Shown piece by piece: positions 1-6,195 of a stretch of DNA of 6,513 bases. A model generated the notes under the pieces. It ran no database searches, was not told the DNA's origin, and was given only the letters and a program-made list of their open reading frames with translations. Where the stretch lies: assembly GCA_903829855.1 (NCBI GenBank), contig CAIKRN010000110.1:1-6513 (forward strand). The letters run 5' to 3'. A program made the position numbers and the translations under genes. Each line of letters starts with the position of its first letter. Positions within the stretch are counted from its first letter, which is position 1. This stretch comes from an uncultured Opitutia bacterium (GTDB lineage Bacteria; Verrucomicrobiota; Verrucomicrobiia; Opitutales; UBA953).

Positions 1-820
1 CTAAACCCTGCTCCTTAAGCGTCTTGAAAACCTCGCCGACGCTCCAGTCGAGCTCCTCGACGACGTCGCCATAGATGCCTCGGCTGCTCTTCCCCTTAAA
101 GCGACCCGAAGCGAAGAGGGGAGTATGAGGAAAAGTATGGGCGAGGTAGAGAAAGAATGGCTTGGCCTTATTCGCGATGATGAAGTTTTGCGCTTCCTCC
201 GTGTAGCGGCGGGTGAGTTGCGTCTGATCGGCCTGGGGGTCGATGAGTTCGTAGCCGCGGAAGAGCGGGGCATTCCACCAAGCCGCTTCCTGATTAACGA
301 GGGAGCCAGCCTTAGCGGGATTACCCGGCGAGGGGTTCATGTCGTTGGAGTGCGGCAGACCGAAGTGAAAATCAAAGCCGTGCTTCAGCGGATGGTGCGC
401 GGGGTTGTTCGTCCAAACGCCCAGGTGCCACTTACCAATCATGCCCGTGGTGTAGCCCTGCGTCTTGAGCGCTTGAGCAATGGTGATTTCCGAGGCGGGC
501 AAGCCGCCCGTCGAGATACTGCGGAGGACCCGAAATTGGTTATGGGCCATGCCGGAACGGATCGGGTAGCGACCCGTGAGGATGGAGGCGCGACTGGGCG
601 TGCAGACTTCGGCGGCAACGTAGAACTGGGTGAAGCGGGCACCCTCGGCGGCCATCCGGTCGAGGTTCGGCGTACGAATCGTCGGGTGGCCGTAACAGCC
701 GAGATCCCCATACCCGAGGTCATCGGCGAGGATAACCACAACATTGGGCTGCGCGGCGGCCGCCCATGCCGTAAAAAGAGGGCAGAGCAGGGTCAGGCAT
801 CCAAGGGCGAAAACACGCAT
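1..820 (-). CDS. Secreted S1-family sulfatase (arylsulfatase A / GALNS-like), 3' end beyond the window
   Basis: The first 273 residues of a formylglycine-dependent sulfatase are read from the minus strand, from the ATG at 820-818 to the window edge. Such enzymes hydrolyse sulfate esters on sugars or aryl compounds. Residues 1-23 look like a Sec signal peptide (hydrophobic core, then AWAAAAQ), so the enzyme is probably periplasmic or secreted. Visible active-site elements are the metal-binding Asp pair in ILADDLGYGD (D33, D34), the maturation motif CTPSR with C73 as the formylglycine precursor and R77, the GKWHLG motif (K130, H132), and a later His in FPHTPLF (H232). The downstream metal ligands and last Lys lie outside the window. 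CxPSR means the enzyme needs a formylglycine-generating enzyme or anaerobic maturase from elsewhere in the genome. The gene is divergent from the heme protein at 930. No clear Shine-Dalgarno sequence precedes the ATG. The substrate subfamily cannot be assigned from this half. Confidence 0.95.
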   Translation of the reverse strand, partial: MRVFALGCLTLLCPLFTAWAAAAQPNVVVILADDLGYGDLGCYGHPTIRTPNLDRMAAEGARFTQFYVAAEVCTPSRASILTGRYPIRSGMAHNQFRVLRSISTGGLPASEITIAQALKTQGYTTGMIGKWHLGVWTNNPAHHPLKHGFDFHFGLPHSNDMNPSPGNPAKAGSLVNQEAAWWNAPLFRGYELIDPQADQTQLTRRYTEEAQNFIIANKAKPFFLYLAHTFPHTPLFASGRFKGKSSRGIYGDVVEELDWSVGEVFKTLKEQGL

Positions 821-929
821 GGGGCTAGCAAGGCGGGCTACCCCGAGGATGCCAAACCCTTTTGGGCGGCACCGGGCGAAAACGTTTGTTAAAAGGTGAA
901 CATTAAGGAAGTTTAGGGGTCATACCCCC
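821..929. other. Divergent intergenic region between sulfatase and heme-protein genes
   Basis: These 109 bp must hold the 5' control signals of both flanking genes. I found no convincing sigma-70 promoter on either strand. A TTGTTA at 886-891 resembles a -35 box on the plus strand, but no good -10 follows at 16-18 bp. Visible structures are a small stem-loop at 852-865 (CCAAA/TTTGG, 4-nt loop), the palindrome AAACGTTT at 880-887, and a hairpin just before the start codon at 930. Confidence 0.6.
916..928 (+). promoter_or_regulatory. Hairpin enclosing the presumed ribosome-binding site of the heme-protein gene
   Basis: GGGGT (916-920), a 3-nt loop CAT and ACCCC (924-928) form a perfect 5-bp stem ending one base before the ATG at 930. 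AGGGG at 915-919 is the only purine-rich stretch at a suitable distance from the start, about 10 nt upstream. The better match AAGGAAG at 905-911 is 18 nt away, too far for normal use. Pairing would hide the ribosome-binding site. The pairing is seen in the sequence; any effect on translation is inferred. Confidence 0.45.
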
Positions 930-3518
930 ATGCGAAACGCCGTTATCCTGACCGCGCTCACTTTCGCCGCTGCCTATGCTGCGGACGAGAAGCCTTATGA
1001 GCCCGATTTCACCAAGCAGCCTGCCGTCAAGGTGCTCTCTCCCGAAGAAGAGCTGAAGACCATTGAGCTCCCCCGCGGCTACCACCTCGAGCTCGTGCTC
1101 AGCGAACGCGACGGCATCAAGGAACCAGCGAACCTAACCTTCGATGGCAACGGCCGCATGTACATCGCCGAACTCCGCACCTACATGCAGGACATTGATG
1201 GCAATAATGAGCACGACCCCGTCGGCGTCGTCTCTCGCCATGAAAGCACCAAACGCGATGGCCATTTCGACAAGCACATCATCTACCGCGATAAGATGCT
1301 GCTCCCGCGTATGGTCCTCCCGCTCGATGATCGCGTGCTTATCAACGAAACCGACACCATGGACATCTTTGTCTACCGCGACACCAAGGGTGACGGCGTG
1401 GCGGACAGCAAACAGCTCTGGTACCTCGGCGGCCCTAAGGGCGGCAACCTCGAGCACCAACAGAGCGGCCTTATCTGGACGATGGATAACTGGCTCTACC
1501 AGACCTATAATCCTTTTCGTCTGCGCTGGAACGGCGCCAAGGAGCCGTTAAAAGAAACCATTCCTAATGGTGGTGGCCAGTGGGGCCTCGCCCAGGATGA
1601 CCAAGGTAAAATCTGGTGGAGTAACGCCGGTGGCGAAAAAGGCCTCTGGCATTTCCAGACCCCGATTCTTTATGGCGCTTATGATATTAAGAACCAGTTC
1701 CCCGAAGACTTTGTCCAGGTTTGGCCCAAACTCGGACTCGCCGACCACCAGGGTGGCGCGGGCCGCACCCGTCTGGACAAGACCCTCAATCACTTCACCG
1801 CCTCCTGCGGCCAAGAAGTCGTCCGTGGTGATCGCCTCCCCGCTGACCTCCGCGGTGACGTCTTGATCTCCGAACCCGTGGGTCGCCTGATTCGCCGTGC
1901 TAAAGTCACCTTGGATGATGGCATCACCCGCATCGCCAATCCTCATGATCACTCCGAGTTCATTCGCTCGACTGATCCGAACTTCCGCATCGTGAACATG
2001 GTCAACGGCCCAGACGGCTGCTTGTACCTCGTAGACATGTATCGCGGCATCATCCAGGAAGGCAACTGGGTCAAAGAAGGCAGCTACCTCCGCAAGGTCG
2101 TCCAGCAGTACGACCTCGATAAAGTCTTCGCCCATGGCCGCGTCTGGCGCTTGGTGCATGATGACTTCAAGCCCGGCCCTCAGCCGCGCATGCTCGAGGA
2201 AACCCCAGCCCAGCTCGTCGCCCACCTCTCGCACCCTAACGGCTGGTGGCGCGATACCGCGCAGAAGCTGCTCGTACTCAAAGGCGACAAGTCTGTTGTC
2301 CCGGCGCTCACTGAGCTAGCCCTGAATAGCCAGAACGCGCTCGCTCGCGCCCATGCCCTCTGGACGCTCGAAGGCCTCGGTGCCCTCGATGCCAAGCTCG
2401 TGCGTGCCTTCCTGACCGACGCCAACCCGCAGCTTCGCCAGCACGGTCTCCGGGCCGGTGAATCGCTCGTGCGGGCCGGTGATAAATCCCTCATTGATGA
2501 CTTCATGAAACTCGGTGCTGACAAGGATTCCTCCGTCGTACTCCAGTCCATCATGACGGCCAAACTGCTTGGTTCGAATGATGTTAAAGCCTGGGCAGAT
2601 AGCTCCCGCTTCATGCAGAAGACCCTGCTCACCTCGACCTCCAAGGGTGTGAAAGAACTCGGTGCCATCATCCTCACCGGTAACGAGCAAGCCGGCGGCC
2701 GAGATTACACCGGCGACGAAAACAAACTCCTCGTCAAAGGACAGGAAATCTACCGCGAACTCTGCTTCGCCTGTCATGGTTACGACGGCAAGGGCATGGC
2801 CATTGATGGACCGAAGCCCGGCATGACCATCGCGCCTCCCTTGGGCGGCTCCAAGACCGTCCGCGGCCATCGCGATGGCGTCGTCCGCGCGATTCTCAAT
2901 GGCATGTCTGGTCCGATTGGCGGCAAGACCTATGACGCGCAGATGGTGCCCATGGCCATGAACAACGATGAATGGATCGCCTCCGTGGCTTCCTACGTCC
3001 GCAATTCGTTCGGCAACAAAGGCGCCGTCATCACGGCCAAGGACGTCGCGCGCATTCGCGAAGAAGTGAAGGGCATCACCGCCCCCTGGACCAATGAGAC
3101 CCTCGCCGCTGCCTTGCCGAAACTCGTCCCTGCTTCCAAGGACTGGAAAGTCTCGGCCAGCGATCAGTCCGAAACGGCGCAGAACGGTTGCGATGGTGAC
3201 GGCAAGACGCGCTGGGAAACCAAAGCCGACCAGAAGAAGGGCATGTGGTACCAGATTGAGTTCCCGACCGCTGCTAAGCTGTCTGGCATTCGCATGGACG
3301 TGGGCAGCCGCCCCAGCGCCTTCCCCAAGAATTACAAGGTCGAGGGCTCGCTTGACGGCAAGAAGTGGTTCGCCCTGAGCAACACGCACGGGCTTTACGC
3401 TACCTCGGAGGCTTACTTCAACGAAGCCAAGCAGACCAAGTTCCTCAAGGTCACCCTGACGGACGCGACCAAAGGTCAGCCTTGGGCGATTCAAGAGTTC
3501 CAACTCATCGCTCAGTAA
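930..3518 (+). CDS. PVC-type exported heme-binding protein: beta-propeller, HEAT-like repeats, cytochrome c, F5/8 type C domain
   Basis: This 862-residue protein belongs to the large PVC-type membrane-bound-dehydrogenase/heme-binding group of Verrucomicrobia and Planctomycetes (DUF7133/TIGR02604 type). Residues 1-17 are a signal peptide with a likely AYA|AD cleavage site. Residues about 40-410 form a sorbosone-dehydrogenase-like propeller with the family motif GPDGCLYLVDMYRG at 360-373. Residues 150-159 (RDTKGDGVAD) look like a calcium-binding loop. Residues about 425-570 are alpha-helical HEAT-like repeats. A cytochrome c domain spans about 600-695, with CFACH (C612, C615, H616) for covalent heme and M672 or M675 (MVPM) as probable axial ligand. 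Residues about 735-860 are a discoidin/F5/8C domain of the carbohydrate-binding kind. It probably acts outside the cytoplasm as a redox enzyme or electron carrier on carbohydrate-like substrates; no member is firmly assigned a reaction that I can name. It is divergent from the sulfatase, and the strong hairpin at 3546-3592 follows it. Confidence 0.95.
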   Translation: MRNAVILTALTFAAAYAADEKPYEPDFTKQPAVKVLSPEEELKTIELPRGYHLELVLSERDGIKEPANLTFDGNGRMYIAELRTYMQDIDGNNEHDPVGVVSRHESTKRDGHFDKHIIYRDKMLLPRMVLPLDDRVLINETDTMDIFVYRDTKGDGVADSKQLWYLGGPKGGNLEHQQSGLIWTMDNWLYQTYNPFRLRWNGAKEPLKETIPNGGGQWGLAQDDQGKIWWSNAGGEKGLWHFQTPILYGAYDIKNQFPEDFVQVWPKLGLADHQGGAGRTRLDKTLNHFTASCGQEVVRGDRLPADLRGDVLISEPVGRLIRRAKVTLDDGITRIANPHDHSEFIRSTDPNFRIVNMVNGPDGCLYLVDMYRGIIQEGNWVKEGSYLRKVVQQYDLDKVFAHGRVWRLVHDDFKPGPQPRMLEETPAQLVAHLSHPNGWWRDTAQKLLVLKGDKSVVPALTELALNSQNALARAHALWTLEGLGALDAKLVRAFLTDANPQLRQHGLRAGESLVRAGDKSLIDDFMKLGADKDSSVVLQSIMTAKLLGSNDVKAWADSSRFMQKTLLTSTSKGVKELGAIILTGNEQAGGRDYTGDENKLLVKGQEIYRELCFACHGYDGKGMAIDGPKPGMTIAPPLGGSKTVRGHRDGVVRAILNGMSGPIGGKTYDAQMVPMAMNNDEWIASVASYVRNSFGNKGAVITAKDVARIREEVKGITAPWTNETLAAALPKLVPASKDWKVSASDQSETAQNGCDGDGKTRWETKADQKKGMWYQIEFPTAAKLSGIRMDVGSRPSAFPKNYKVEGSLDGKKWFALSNTHGLYATSEAYFNEAKQTKFLKVTLTDATKGQPWAIQEFQLIAQ

Positions 3519-3638
3519 ACGTTTGAGGCGAGAAGAGATTCTCCTCAAAAGAACAGGATATCCGAGCTACTCTGGGATATCCTGTTCTTTTGGGCTCAGT
3601 TGGCAGACTACTTAACGGCCGGAGCAATGAAGGTCTAA
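3519..3638. other. Convergent intergenic region
   Basis: This 120-bp gap separates the stop codons of two converging genes. It starts within a second AAACGTTT palindrome (3517-3524) that overlaps the TAA of the heme-protein gene. A small stem GAGAA/TTCTC with a 4-nt loop lies at 3530-3543, followed by the long terminator hairpin. From 3593 to 3638 I see no gene or structure. Confidence 0.6.
3546..3592. terminator. Bidirectional intrinsic terminator between convergent genes
   Basis: A perfect 18-bp inverted repeat pairs 3546-3563 with 3575-3592 around an 11-nt loop, and it can extend outward by a T-G and a C-G pair. The arms begin with CAAAAGAA and end with TTCTTTTG, so an RNA from either strand ends its stem in a U-rich run. 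It lies 27 nt after the stop of the plus-strand gene and 46 nt after the stop of the minus-strand gene at 3639. That position and symmetry fit a shared terminator. The U-tract is short and lies inside the stem, so efficiency is uncertain. Confidence 0.85.
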
Positions 3639-4541
3639 CTAAGGACGCAGGATCAGATCCCGCACTACTTTCGAACCAAAGGGAATCCGGACGATAATTT
3701 CCTTCTTACCATCGTCCACGAAGAATTCGCGAATCGAAACCTTACTGACGGTCAGGGTACCTTTGTCATCCCGCAGGACGACCGTTAACTCCCGGTCTTC
3801 GATGGCTGCCTTGAACCGGGCCTTATAAGCGGCCGTATAACCTTTGCTATCAGGAGAGAGAGGAGTGATATCGTCCGGCCACTTAGAGCCCTTGCGCAGG
3901 GTTAAGACGATGTCGGAGAGGGGAGCCTTCGCGACGTCGACCTCGACGACCTTAACAAAGTCCGCGATTGATTTGTCATCGACCCGAAGGTCCTCGAGCC
4001 GGGTGCCGCGTAAACCAGAAAGCTTCCTCTCACCGAGGTCACGAAACTGGACCAAGCCACTCGAGGCCCAGCCCAGCAGGGCTAAGATACCCACAGCGGC
4101 CAAGATATAACCGAATTTATTAGTCACAGTCAGTGGAGCCGGTCGCGGCTCCACGACGGCGGCAACTTCCCGTCGCTCGACCTTCACCTGGCCGGGGAAG
4201 ATGACAAGATAGGCGGACTGGACCTCGGCGTTGGGTCGATACTCACGGCTACGCAAGGTGGAGAAGATCTGCATCCGTAGTTCCAGCGGGTAGGCACCAA
4301 TCAGTTTCTCCAACGCATGGTGCACCATCAAATCCACCTCTAGGGGGTGAATCTCTTCGGTGTCCCTGGTCACATTTTCGGCGGTCAATGCGAATTGGGA
4401 ATCATCGTAACGCAGCGATAAGCGCAGCCCATTCCGATTGAAATCCTTGGTCAAATTTTCGATGACGCGCCGACCATCGGGACCGGGAGGGAGCGGCCCT
4501 TGAATCAAGCCTTCTAGCCGATAGGTATTCTCGAATTGCAT
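3639..4541 (-). CDS. Unrecognised single-pass membrane protein, last gene of the three-gene run
   Basis: This 300-residue protein matches no family I can name. It has no signal peptide. Residues 1-140 are a soluble, charged region, presumably cytoplasmic, starting with GLIQGPLPPGPDGRRVIENL and ending in a proline-containing linker (VEPRPAPLTV, 130-139). One strong transmembrane helix spans about 143-165. Residues 166-300, presumably periplasmic, are rich in beta-strand-like segments (FVKVVEVDV, ELTVVLRDDKGTLTVSKV, EIIVRIPFG). The ATG at 4541-4539 lies one base after the TAG stop of the upstream GYF_2 gene (TAG-T-ATG), so translation is probably coupled by ribosomes ending there; I see no strong Shine-Dalgarno sequence. 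Transcription probably ends at the 3546-3592 hairpin. Its place beside an intramembrane protease suggests a partner or substrate, which is inference. The reading frame is well supported by gene packing and a hydropathy pattern sensible for a membrane protein. Confidence 0.85.
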   Translation of the reverse strand: MQFENTYRLEGLIQGPLPPGPDGRRVIENLTKDFNRNGLRLSLRYDDSQFALTAENVTRDTEEIHPLEVDLMVHHALEKLIGAYPLELRMQIFSTLRSREYRPNAEVQSAYLVIFPGQVKVERREVAAVVEPRPAPLTVTNKFGYILAAVGILALLGWASSGLVQFRDLGERKLSGLRGTRLEDLRVDDKSIADFVKVVEVDVAKAPLSDIVLTLRKGSKWPDDITPLSPDSKGYTAAYKARFKAAIEDRELTVVLRDDKGTLTVSKVSIREFFVDDGKKEIIVRIPFGSKVVRDLILRP

Positions 4542-4542
4542 A

Positions 4543-5118
4543 CTAGTGGTAGTTTCGGAATTCGGGTGAATCTTTCATCGGTAACCAGCCCTTCATTTCG
4601 GAATTCCAGATCAGGGTGTCGCGAGTGATGGAGCGAGCCGTCAAGAGGTCGATGAGCTGATCAGCGGTGACCGGTCCGTACTGGACGCTCGCGAGGGCAT
4701 AGTGCCAAATCGGCGGGGAAGGTTCAGTCGTCTGACCGACCGGCAGGGGCGGCGGAGCTAACTGACTCGGCGCGCCCCCAGGCAAGGCCACCTGCGGCGG
4801 TACGCCCGCCTTCGTATCGAGTCCCAGGACGCCATCATGGTGGTCGATACGTTCATTAGTGATGCGCTGAAAGGCCCGCAATTTGAGTTGTTCCTGGCGA
4901 AGTTGTTCCTGGAGGCGTCGCTTATCCTCGGTGTTCTTCAATTCTAAGGCCTCCGCTTCTTTAAGGTTAGGCAAGACGAAGAGCGCCGGGATGGCGATGC
5001 AGCAACACAACCAGCCCAGCACAAACCAACCAAGGGGGTTCCGCCCCCGTTGCTCAGCGATGTAGGCAGTCACGCCTGCAATAATTAGACCGATAACTAT
5101 TGAAACTTCGGTAGGCAT
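4543..5118 (-). CDS. Membrane protein with coiled coil and C-terminal GYF_2 (DUF4339) domain
   Basis: The 191-residue product starts with two hydrophobic helices (about 5-20 and 29-50) joined by a short loop, AEQRGRNPLGW, common in small bacterial membrane proteins. A charged, probably coiled-coil segment follows (about 52-92, with LKNTEDKRRLQEQLRQEQLK). Next is a proline-rich linker (about 106-136, containing QLAPPPLPV). The C-terminal domain at about 138-184 is GYF_2, recognised from WHYALASVQYGPVTADQLIDL followed at a distance by TLIWNSEMKGWLP. Classical GYF domains bind proline-rich peptides. GYF_2 domains occur widely in bacterial membrane proteins, mostly with unknown partners. The domain probably faces the cytoplasm, since the two helices form a hairpin. 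The gene begins 11 nt after the stop of the CPBP gene and ends 1 nt before the next start. No clear Shine-Dalgarno sequence precedes the ATG. Confidence 0.9.
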   Translation of the reverse strand: MPTEVSIVIGLIIAGVTAYIAEQRGRNPLGWFVLGWLCCCIAIPALFVLPNLKEAEALELKNTEDKRRLQEQLRQEQLKLRAFQRITNERIDHHDGVLGLDTKAGVPPQVALPGGAPSQLAPPPLPVGQTTEPSPPIWHYALASVQYGPVTADQLIDLLTARSITRDTLIWNSEMKGWLPMKDSPEFRNYH

Positions 5119-5129
5119 AATCTTGGTGG

Positions 5130-5975
5130 TTAGCGAACAGTGTGATGCGCCGGGAGGAGGAAAATCATGAAGTAATTATAGAGACAGTGGATGATGATAG
5201 CCGGGATGACGCTTTTAGTCCGGTACGTGACCCAGCAAAGATAGAGTCCAAAAACGACCCACATCGGGAATTCGAAAAGACTGCAATGTAACGTCGCGAA
5301 GAGCACCGAGGACCAGAAGGCCGCGCCCATTACACTCAGTGATTTCTGCAACGACGTGAACATGAAGGCCCGGCAGGCAATCTCCTCCGTGATTGCGGGG
5401 AGCAGGCACATAAGCAGAACGGTCGGGACGACATGTTCGATGCTTTGGGTGCGCACGGTATCCGCTCCGGCCGCAAGCAAAGGCTTTAGGCCCATCAGCA
5501 GAGAACCCAATATTTCATTATAAATCCATTCGCACCCAATCATAACCGGGAGCAAGAGCAGCCCCAAGAGGAAGGTCGGCGTCATCAAGCCGGCGAGATT
5601 GAAGAAAGGTCGGATGATGTAACGATAACGATACACCACCCAGACCGTCACCAGGCCCGCTAGGATTTCATTTAAGATCAGGTATTCATAAACCGGAAAG
5701 CCGCGCCCAGCCGAATTACGCAGTCCAAATAGGAAGATCAGGATGAGCGCAGCCAGCAGGGCAAAAAGGTATTGAGTGAACACCACGTAAACCTCCCCCG
5801 AGCGTCGGCGAATGCGGGTATCGGCGTCGAAGACCGGCTCGGGCGCAGGGCCAAGCGACTGAGCGGGCGCACGCCACTCCTGGGCACAGTTCGGACAAAA
5901 GTGGTATTCCGCCGTCAACGGGCTTCCGCAACGCTGACAAGCGGGCGGCGGGGTGGCCTGCAGTTCATTGGCCAT
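5130..5975 (-). CDS. CPBP (Abi) family intramembrane glutamic endopeptidase with N-terminal zinc ribbon
   Basis: With the ATG at 5975-5973 the protein has 281 residues. Residues 13-30 form a zinc-ribbon pattern, CQRCG then CPNC (C13, C16, C27, C30). A proline/alanine-rich linker (about 36-50) and a basic stretch (RIRRR, 54-58) lead to about seven hydrophobic helices between 62 and 275. The CPBP catalytic motifs are all present: TEEIACR (E197, E198, R202), FATLH (F226, H230) and IIHCLYN (H263, N267). The family includes Rce1-type CAAX proteases and bacterial Abi proteins linked to bacteriocin self-immunity; the bacterial members mostly have unknown substrates. An in-frame GTG at 6005-6003 would add 10 residues (VQVLRPPPSL). 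I prefer the ATG because it lies just before the conserved-looking part, but neither start has a good Shine-Dalgarno sequence. It is the first gene of the minus-strand run. Confidence 0.93.
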   Translation of the reverse strand: MANELQATPPPACQRCGSPLTAEYHFCPNCAQEWRAPAQSLGPAPEPVFDADTRIRRRSGEVYVVFTQYLFALLAALILIFLFGLRNSAGRGFPVYEYLILNEILAGLVTVWVVYRYRYIIRPFFNLAGLMTPTFLLGLLLLPVMIGCEWIYNEILGSLLMGLKPLLAAGADTVRTQSIEHVVPTVLLMCLLPAITEEIACRAFMFTSLQKSLSVMGAAFWSSVLFATLHCSLFEFPMWVVFGLYLCWVTYRTKSVIPAIIIHCLYNYFMIFLLPAHHTVR

Positions 5976-6050
5976 GAGACTAGGGGGTGGGCGGAGCACC
6001 TGCACCCGTGTAAAAATGGCTTAGCTGCATATTTTAATGAAATTCTTTTG

Positions 6051-6056
6051 TATAAT
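6051..6056 (+). promoter_or_regulatory. Putative -10 element (TATAAT) upstream of DUF3293 gene
   Basis: A perfect consensus TATAAT sits in the AT-rich island, preceded by TTTTG. No TTGACA-like -35 box lies at the usual 16-18 bp (the 17-bp position reads CATATT), so it may depend on other contacts or an activator. A start near 6063 would give a leader of about 130 nt before the ATG at 6196. Confidence 0.5.
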
Positions 6057-6078
6057 AACAGAAAGTGGACGCAAGCGT

Positions 6079-6181
6079 GCATCGATAATAATGATAGCCG
6101 GCATCAAACCGGCCGGGCCGAGCAGCCGGGTCGACGAACACCCAGACTCAGAAAATGGGTTCGCCTCTAAACCTGGAGGCG
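6079..6181 (+). other. Hairpin-rich leader upstream of DUF3293 gene
   Basis: Several short inverted repeats follow the putative promoter. They are GCATC/GATAGC with one bulged base (6079-6098, 9-nt loop), CCGG/CCGG (6098-6112), CGAA-CCCA/TGGG-TTCG with a two-base bulge (6135-6163, 11-nt loop), and CGCCTC/GAGGCG (6162-6181, 8-nt loop). The last stem ends 3 nt before the Shine-Dalgarno sequence and shares two bases with the stem before it, so the two compete slightly. CCTC at 6164-6167 could instead pair with GAGG of the Shine-Dalgarno at 6187-6190. Whether this is a functional regulatory RNA is open; GC-rich DNA forms such stems by chance. Confidence 0.35.
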
Positions 6182-6184
6182 GCT

Positions 6185-6190
6185 AGGAGG
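6185..6190 (+). promoter_or_regulatory. Shine-Dalgarno sequence of DUF3293 gene
   Basis: AGGAGG lies 5 nt before the ATG at 6196, the best ribosome-binding site in the window. An in-frame TAG at 6184-6186 overlaps it, so translation cannot begin further upstream in this frame. Together these fix the start. Confidence 0.85.
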
Positions 6191-6195
6191 GTGCC

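Larger units (their letters stand above)
5976..6195. other. Divergent intergenic region with AT-rich island
   Basis: This 220-bp gap separates the CPBP and DUF3293 genes. Positions about 6011-6064 are strongly AT-rich against GC-rich surroundings, which suits promoters for both directions. On the plus strand there is a perfect TATAAT. On the minus strand TAAAAT (complement of 6031-6036) is a possible -10 for the CPBP run, but without a recognisable -35. Positions 6065-6195 are GC-rich and full of short inverted repeats. I find no tRNA or known riboswitch pattern here. Confidence 0.6.

Noticed and set aside
840..857. Possible sigma-54 promoter (TTGGCAT on the minus strand) upstream of the sulfatase
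   Set aside because: The GC of the -12 element is not at the required spacing from the GG of the -24 element.
125..892. Plus-strand open frame of 255 codons over the sulfatase
   Set aside because: It is antisense to a clear sulfatase with intact catalytic motifs, and its translation resembles no protein domain.
1548..2234. Minus-strand open frame of 228 codons under the propeller domain
   Set aside because: It is a shadow of the well-supported plus-strand gene with no recognisable domain.
2316..3548. Minus-strand open frame of 410 codons under the heme-protein gene
   Set aside because: It is long, but lies opposite the HEAT, cytochrome and discoidin domains. Codon bias of the real gene suppresses stops on the opposite strand; no domain is visible and it runs into the terminator region.
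6061..6133. Resemblance to a c-di-GMP-I (GEMM) riboswitch (GAAAGTGGACGCAAG and a later GCAGCCGGGTCGAC)
   Set aside because: The 5' half of the consensus (GGGCAAACC-type strand) is absent upstream, where the sequence is AT-rich promoter-like DNA, so the aptamer could not form.
5772..6170. Plus-strand open frame of 132 codons across the CPBP 5' end and intergenic region
   Set aside because: It is antisense to the zinc ribbon, starts upstream of the plausible plus-strand promoter and has no domain.
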